Below are positions 35,040-41,242 of a stretch of DNA of 41,242 nucleotides, in pieces. The notes beneath the pieces are model-generated. The model was not told the origin of the DNA. It was given only the letters and a program-made list of their open reading frames with translations, and made no database searches. Both the position numbers and the translations under genes were made by a program. The stretch's first letter is position 1. Each line of letters opens with the position of its first letter. Origin of the DNA: Planctomycetota bacterium (GTDB lineage: Bacteria; Planctomycetota; Phycisphaerae; Phycisphaerales; SM1A02). The stretch is taken from the NCBI GenBank assembly GCA_018970045.1, contig JAGWXC010000002.1, forward strand, positions 1-41,242, written 5' to 3'.

Positions 35040-35975
35040 TCACGCGAAAGATATTTTTGCGATCTCAGCCATGCGCTCCTCCGTGAGCCCGTCGCCCGCA
35101 TCGATCCACGTCGAGCCCGGCGTGTCGGCGAAGCGCTTCAGCCACGTGCGCTGCTGCTTCGCGAGCTGACGCGTGGCGATCTTGATCGCCTCGAAGGCGT
35201 CGTCCTCGCTCGATGCCCCACGAAGGTGCGCGATCAGTTCGCGGTACCCGACGGCGGTCGCGGCTTGGGTACCGAATCCGCCGGCGGCGAGCAACGACCG
35301 GACTTCCTCGACGAGCCCCATCGCGCGCATGCCGCGCACACGTGCATTGATGCGACGATTGTTCGCCTCGACGCCCATGCAGAGGCCGATCAGCGACCAG
35401 CCGGCGGGCAAGGCCGTCGGTCGCTCGCGCCACTGCGCCTGCAACACGCTGATGGGTGTCCCGGTGGCACGATGGACCTCGATCGCCCGGATCGTGCGCC
35501 GCCGATCGTTGCGGTGGATGCGATCGGCGGCGGTCGGATCGATCCGCATGAGCTCGGTGCGGAGCGCATCGAGGTCCCACGCGGCGAGTTCCTCGCGCAG
35601 TGCGGGATCCGCCGGCGGCCCGTCGAATAGACCTTCCAGCAGCGCTTTGGCATACAGGTTCGTTCCACCCACCACGATGGCCACGCCGCCACGGCCGTGG
35701 ATCGCAGCGAGCGCCGCATGCGCGTGTTCCAGCCAATCCTCGACCGTGAAGCCATCGTGGGTCGGTTCGACGAGGTCGAGTCCGTGGTGGGCAACCTCGG
35801 CGCGCTCGGCAGCGGTCGGCTTGGCCGTGCCGACGTCCATGCCCCGGTAGACCTGCATGCTGTCAGCACTGATCAGCTCAGCCCGCGGCCCCGCGGCGCG
35901 GGCCATGGCCATGGCCAGCGCGCTCTTGCCGCTGGCGGTCGGTCCCATCACCACGATGACTCGGCCTTCAGCCAT
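35040..35975 (-). CDS. miaA: tRNA dimethylallyltransferase
   Basis: VIVVMGPTASGKSALAMAMA; ELISADSMQVYRGMDVGTAKPTAAE; HHGLDLVEP; VVGGTNLYAKALLEGLFDG. Confidence 0.96.
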   Translation of the reverse strand: MAEGRVIVVMGPTASGKSALAMAMARAAGPRAELISADSMQVYRGMDVGTAKPTAAERAEVAHHGLDLVEPTHDGFTVEDWLEHAHAALAAIHGRGGVAIVVGGTNLYAKALLEGLFDGPPADPALREELAAWDLDALRTELMRIDPTAADRIHRNDRRRTIRAIEVHRATGTPISVLQAQWRERPTALPAGWSLIGLCMGVEANNRRINARVRGMRAMGLVEEVRSLLAAGGFGTQAATAVGYRELIAHLRGASSEDDAFEAIKIATRQLAKQQRTWLKRFADTPGSTWIDAGDGLTEERMAEIAKISFA

Positions 35976-35981
35976 TCGCGG

Positions 35982-35987
35982 ACGGTA
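35982..35987 (-). promoter_or_regulatory. TAnnnT box (TACCGT), 6 nt before miaA ATG
   Basis: GGTACCGT-ccgcga-ATG; shares TA with the pgk box. Confidence 0.6.
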
Positions 35988-35991
35988 CCTT
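35986..35991 (+). promoter_or_regulatory. TAnnnT box (TACCTT), 21 nt before pgk ATG, with SD-like GGAG
   Basis: GGTACCTT-ccgtcgcccGGAGccccaatc-ATG. Confidence 0.6.
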
Positions 35992-36012
35992 CCGTCGCCC
36001 GGAGCCCCAATC

Positions 36013-37230
<1,218 letters not shown>

Positions 37231-37248
37231 TTCGACCCAGCTTCGGTC

Positions 37249-37254
37249 TATACT
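37249..37254 (+). promoter_or_regulatory. TAnnnT box (TATACT), 21 nt before ATG 37276, with SD
   Basis: TCTATACT-cgccccAGAGGActcgccgcc-ATG. Confidence 0.6.
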
Positions 37255-37275
37255 CGCCCCAGAGGACTCGCCGCC

Positions 37276-38313
37276 ATGCTGACCCACACGATCGCCGCGT
37301 TCACCTGTGTCGCCACCCTGTTCGCCGCAGCGCAGGAGCCTGAGAAGCTCAAGGTCGGCTCGGCCATGCCCAGCCTCGACAACGTCGAGATGGTGCAGGG
37401 TTCGAAGGACAACCTCACCGACGCCAAGGTCACGGTGGTGGAGTTCTGGGCCACGTGGTGTGGCCCGTGCCGCAAGGCGATCCCGCACATCAACGACGTC
37501 GCCGCCGCCAACGCCTGGCGTGGACTGCGCGTGCTCGGCGTGAGCACCGACTCGACCGACGACAAGTCGAAGGTCAAGCCCTTCGTCGACAAGATGGGTT
37601 CGCGCATGACCTACAACGTCGGTTGGGCCGGCGAAGGCATCAGCCGCAGCTGGATGGAGGCGTCGGGCCAGAAGGGCATTCCGACAGCGTTCGTCTGCAC
37701 CAACGGCAAGATCGCCTGGATCGGCCACCCGATGGACGACGGCTTCGAATCGGCGATCCGCAAGTGCCTGTCGGGCCGCTTCGACCCCGAGCTCTCCCCC
37801 AAGGGCGAGCAGTACCTCGAGGCCGGCCGCAACGCGGCCAAGAAGAAGAACTGGCGCGAGGCCTCGAAGCACTTCGATGACTGCATCGCGCTGAAGCCCG
37901 AGATCTTCGTCGACGCGATGGAAGCCAAGTACCAGATGCTCGCCGACCAGCAGAAGGATGCCGCCGCGGCGAAGGCGTGGGTCGCCGACGTCGCTGGCAA
38001 GCTCTCGTCGAGCCCCGTGGCCTTGGCCGAGTTCGCCGTCTTCATCGCGCAGGATCCGCGTCTGCAGCAGCACGACCCCGAGTCGGCGCAGACCCTGATC
38101 GAGGGAGCGATGGCGACAGGCGGCTCCAAGACCGACGTGCTCGTTGCCGCAGCGCGCGTTGCGGCCGCCTCGGGCAAGTTCGACGCTGCGGTCGATCTTC
38201 AGAACAAGGCATGGCGGCAGGCGACCCCTGAGCAGAAGCCCTACCTCAAGACCGACCTCGATGCCTACAAGCAGTCGCAGGCCAAGGGTGCCTCGGCCAA
38301 GGTCGGTCAGTGA
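37276..38313 (+). CDS. Secreted TlpA/ResA-like thioredoxin protein with C-terminal helical (TPR-like) region
   Basis: KVTVVEFWATWCGPCRKAIPHINDVAAANA; signal peptide; C-terminal repeats EAGRNAAKKKNWREASKHFDDCIALKPE. Confidence 0.88.
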   Translation: MLTHTIAAFTCVATLFAAAQEPEKLKVGSAMPSLDNVEMVQGSKDNLTDAKVTVVEFWATWCGPCRKAIPHINDVAAANAWRGLRVLGVSTDSTDDKSKVKPFVDKMGSRMTYNVGWAGEGISRSWMEASGQKGIPTAFVCTNGKIAWIGHPMDDGFESAIRKCLSGRFDPELSPKGEQYLEAGRNAAKKKNWREASKHFDDCIALKPEIFVDAMEAKYQMLADQQKDAAAAKAWVADVAGKLSSSPVALAEFAVFIAQDPRLQQHDPESAQTLIEGAMATGGSKTDVLVAAARVAAASGKFDAAVDLQNKAWRQATPEQKPYLKTDLDAYKQSQAKGASAKVGQ

Positions 38314-38981
38314 CCCACGGCCGGCTCGCGTTTCCCCCCGGGGTCGCGGTCGGTGCTTCGATCCTCAGCGCTGACTTCGCCGAGCTTGGCCACGAGATCG
38401 CAGCGGCGCTCGGCGCCGGTGCGGGCTTCATCCACGTCGATGTGATGGATGGACACTTCGTGCCGAACCTGTCCATGGGGCCGGCGGTCTGTGCTTCGGT
38501 GCGCCGCGCTGCGCCTCGGGCTCCCGTGGACGTGCACCTGATGGTGCAGCGTCCGCTCTCGTTCATCGAGCCCTTCGCCAAGGCCGGCGCCGATTGGTGC
38601 ACCGTCCACGTCGAAGCGCAGGACGACCCACGCGAATGCGCCGAGCGGTCACGATCGCTTGGCATGAAAGCGGGCCTCGCCTTCAACCCGCGCACGCCGA
38701 TCGAGCATGCGCTCGATGCTGGGCTGCTTGAAGCGGCGGACTTCATCCTCCTCATGAGCGTGCAACCGGGCTACAGCGGCCAGGCCTTCATGCCCGAGGT
38801 CTTGGCCAAGGCCAGGGTGCTGCGCCGGTCAGGCTGGCAGGGGCCGATCGAGATCGACGGCGGCGTCTCGCCGATGAACGCCGAAGCGTGCCGCGCTGCC
38901 GGCTGCACGCTCTTGGTGTCGGCAAGCGCGATCTTCGGCAGCGGTGACTACGCCGCTGCCATCCATGGCATGCTGGCCTGA
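38310..38981 (+). CDS. rpe: Ribulose-phosphate 3-epimerase (GTG start)
   Basis: VGASILSADFAELGHEIAAALGAGAGFIHVDVMDGHFVPNLSMGPAV; LMSVQPGYSGQAFMPEVLAKA; IEIDGGVSPMNA. Confidence 0.96.
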   Translation: MTHGRLAFPPGVAVGASILSADFAELGHEIAAALGAGAGFIHVDVMDGHFVPNLSMGPAVCASVRRAAPRAPVDVHLMVQRPLSFIEPFAKAGADWCTVHVEAQDDPRECAERSRSLGMKAGLAFNPRTPIEHALDAGLLEAADFILLMSVQPGYSGQAFMPEVLAKARVLRRSGWQGPIEIDGGVSPMNAEACRAAGCTLLVSASAIFGSGDYAAAIHGMLA

Positions 38982-39037
38982 GCGCTCCACGCGTTCCCGC
39001 TCCACGCGATGGCGTGTGGGCGATCGCCGGATCGCGC

Positions 39038-39043
39038 TAGGAT
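39038..39043 (+). promoter_or_regulatory. TAnnnT box (TAGGAT), 21 nt before accD GTG, with SD
   Basis: CGCTAGGAT-ccgtgccacaCGGAGGTcaac-GTG. Confidence 0.6.
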
Positions 39044-39064
39044 CCGTGCCACACGGAGGTCAAC

Positions 39065-39919
39065 GTGGCAGAGCAGTCGGCACCCGCATCGCGTGAACGC
39101 ACCTGGGAGGAAGAAGGCCTCGGCGACAAGCGCGCCGTGCCCGAGGGGCTGTGGACCCAGTGCGAGGGTTGTGGCGAGACGCTCTTCCGCAAGGCGCTCG
39201 AAACGAACCTCATGGTCTGCCCCAAGTGCGACCTGCACATGCGCATCTCCGGCACGCAGCGCATCGCGCAGTTGCTCGATGAGGGCAGCTTCGAACCGAT
39301 GGACGCGAACCTCACCGCGAACGATCCGCTCGGCTTCGTCGACATGAAGGCGTACCCCGACCGCATCAAGTCGGCGCAGCGCTCCAGCGGGCAGCCGGAG
39401 GGCCTCATCTCCGGGACCGGCTTCGTGAAGGGCCGCAAGGTCGTGGTGTGCGTCATGGATTTCTCGTTCCTCGCCGGCAGCATGGGGAGCGTGGTCGGCG
39501 AGAAGATCACCCGCGCCACCCTGTACGCGCTCGAGCACGGGTTGCCGCTCATCATCGTGTCATGCTCCGGTGGCGCGCGCATGCAGGAGTCGGGTCTTTC
39601 GCTGATGCAGATGGCCAAGACCAGCGCTGCGCTCGCCCGGCTCGACGAAGCGGGAGGCCTGTTCATCAGCGTGCTCACGGATCCGACCACCGGTGGGGTC
39701 ACCGCCAGCTTCGCGATGCTCGGCGACGTCATCATCGCCGAACCCAAGGCGCTCATCGGTTTCGCGGGCCCGCGCGTGATCAAGCAGACGATCCGCCAGG
39801 ACCTGCCCGATGGCTTCCAGACCTCGGAGTTCCTGCTCAACGCGGGCTTCATCGACCGCATCGTGCATCGCAGCGCGCTCCGCAGCGAGATCGCCCGCCT
39901 CATCGACTTCGCGGGCTGA
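39065..39919 (+). CDS. accD: Acetyl-CoA carboxylase carboxyltransferase subunit beta (GTG start)
   Basis: LWTQCEGCGETLFRKALETNLMVCPKCDLHMRIS zinc ribbon; MDFSFLAGSMGSVVGEKITRA; SCSGGARMQESGLSLMQMAKTSAAL. Confidence 0.96.
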   Translation: MAEQSAPASRERTWEEEGLGDKRAVPEGLWTQCEGCGETLFRKALETNLMVCPKCDLHMRISGTQRIAQLLDEGSFEPMDANLTANDPLGFVDMKAYPDRIKSAQRSSGQPEGLISGTGFVKGRKVVVCVMDFSFLAGSMGSVVGEKITRATLYALEHGLPLIIVSCSGGARMQESGLSLMQMAKTSAALARLDEAGGLFISVLTDPTTGGVTASFAMLGDVIIAEPKALIGFAGPRVIKQTIRQDLPDGFQTSEFLLNAGFIDRIVHRSALRSEIARLIDFAG

Positions 39920-39956
39920 TGCCCACGCTCCCCGCGCCACCGCGAGGCCCTTGCGC

Positions 39957-41242
39957 ATGAGCGACCAACGATCGATGCGCGCGGCAGCGGGGTGGTCGCT
40001 CGCGGCCGGTCTGCTGTTCTGCCTGCCGTTCTCGAGCATGGGGTGGTGGTGGTCCATCCCGGCGTTGGCCTGTCATGCACTCGCAGCCGGCGGATCCATG
40101 CCGTGGTGGAAGCGCCTCGTGGCGGGTTGGCTCGGCTGGTTGCCGTGCTGGATCATCCTCGAAGGCTGGCTGCACCAGGTCACCACCGCTGGCTGCATCG
40201 TGCTCATCGCCTACATGGCGCTGTGGTCGGCGCTCGTTCCGGTCATGGCCGCGCGACTGCGCACGAGCCTCGGCGAGCGTGCGGCGTGGCTCGGTTTTCC
40301 GCTGGCGCTCGTCGGCATCGAATGGGCCAGGTCGCGTCCCATCTGGGATGGCTACGCCTGGTTCCAGTCAGGTCATGCCTGGATCGACGCCACGCTTCCT
40401 GCTCAGGCTGCTGATCTCTTCGGGGTCGGCCTCATCAGCCTCATGGCTGCGTTGTCGGGCGAGGCCATCGCGCGCGTCTGGTCACGCCGCGCGCCGAGTG
40501 CCCCGTCACGTGCTCGGTCCTGGCGTGCGCCGGCGGCCCTCGCGATCGCACTCGTCAGCGCTGCCACGGCGTGGGGTGCGTACCGCGTGGCCACCACACC
40601 GAGCGCGGCACGCGTGCGGATCGTCGCGGTCCAGACCGATGTGCTGACCAGCAACAAGATCCGATGGACGCCGGAGCAGCAGGTCAAGGACATGCAGCAG
40701 GCGCTCGACCTGTCGGCACGAGCGGTGCTCGACCTTCGATCGGTCGGGGCGACGGATCCCGAACTCCCCACGTTGATCGTCTGGCCCGAGACCTCGGTGC
40801 CCGGCTTTGGCCTCGATCCTGCCACGGTGGAGACCGTGGTCCGCGTTCAGGCGTGGCCCGGCGACCGGTTCGTCGAACCCATCCTCGAGCTCAGCCGTGT
40901 GGCGGGCCCCGTGCTGGTCGGCAGCCCCGCGTTCGATGGGCTCCGAGAGAACGGGAACCGCTGGGCCTGGGATCGCCAGTTCAATGCGGCCTACCTCATC
41001 GACGACGGCGTGGTGACGGACCGTTACGACAAGGCCTACCTCACGCCCTTCGGTGAGCGCATGCCCTACATCAGCGCCTGGGACTGGCTCGAGGATCAAC
41101 TGCTGTCCTTGGGCGCAGCTGGCATGAGCTTCGACATGGACGCTGGCGATCGCCCGCGCAACGTGGCCTGGCCTGGCACCGAGCTGCGCATCGCGACGCC
41201 GATCTGCTTCGAGGACACGGTGTCGCATGTGGTCCGTCGCAT
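39957..41242 (+). CDS. lnt: Apolipoprotein N-acyltransferase (partial, runs off the right edge)
   Basis: Multi-TM N-terminus MSDQRSMRAAAGWSLAAGLLFCLPFSSMGWWW; RIVAVQTDVLTSNKIRWT; LIVWPETSVPGF; RYDKAYLTPFGERMPY; IATPICFEDTVS (nitrilase-type domain). Confidence 0.9.
   Translation, partial: MSDQRSMRAAAGWSLAAGLLFCLPFSSMGWWWSIPALACHALAAGGSMPWWKRLVAGWLGWLPCWIILEGWLHQVTTAGCIVLIAYMALWSALVPVMAARLRTSLGERAAWLGFPLALVGIEWARSRPIWDGYAWFQSGHAWIDATLPAQAADLFGVGLISLMAALSGEAIARVWSRRAPSAPSRARSWRAPAALAIALVSAATAWGAYRVATTPSAARVRIVAVQTDVLTSNKIRWTPEQQVKDMQQALDLSARAVLDLRSVGATDPELPTLIVWPETSVPGFGLDPATVETVVRVQAWPGDRFVEPILELSRVAGPVLVGSPAFDGLRENGNRWAWDRQFNAAYLIDDGVVTDRYDKAYLTPFGERMPYISAWDWLEDQLLSLGAAGMSFDMDAGDRPRNVAWPGTELRIATPICFEDTVSHVVRR

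Overview
The window is a gene-dense, high-GC bacterial chromosome segment. It most resembles a planctomycete of the Phycisphaerae type, because it has a PVC-type small basic protein and a prepilin-like protein of the kind expanded in Planctomycetes; this lineage call is inference. I can support about 32 CDSs, mostly housekeeping: nth, acpS, pyrF, cinA, folK, dxs, a polyprenyl synthase, ispG, topA, miaA, pgk, rpe, accD and lnt, plus transporters, thioredoxin-fold proteins, a single-domain response regulator and an FHA/GAF/SpoIIE-type phosphatase. I saw no CRISPR array, tRNA, rRNA, prophage, IS transposase or defence island. The strongest signal beyond the genes is regulatory. A TAnnnT (-10-like) hexamer lies exactly 6 nt (once 7 nt) upstream of the start codon of about 10 genes on both strands, with no Shine-Dalgarno, which implies leaderless transcripts. 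A second class has the same hexamer exactly 21 nt upstream, with an SD. These elements are packed into divergent gaps as short as 30 bp, share bases between opposing promoters (miaA/pgk), overlap upstream stop codons and sit inside terminator loops. Other items worth a look are a 179-bp imperfect inverted repeat in the only long non-coding gap (topA convergent region), an orphan ExbB/TolQ-like + TraB/GumN-like + FHA-phosphatase coupled operon, and an intrinsic terminator just ahead of a metallophosphoesterase gene that has no visible promoter after it.
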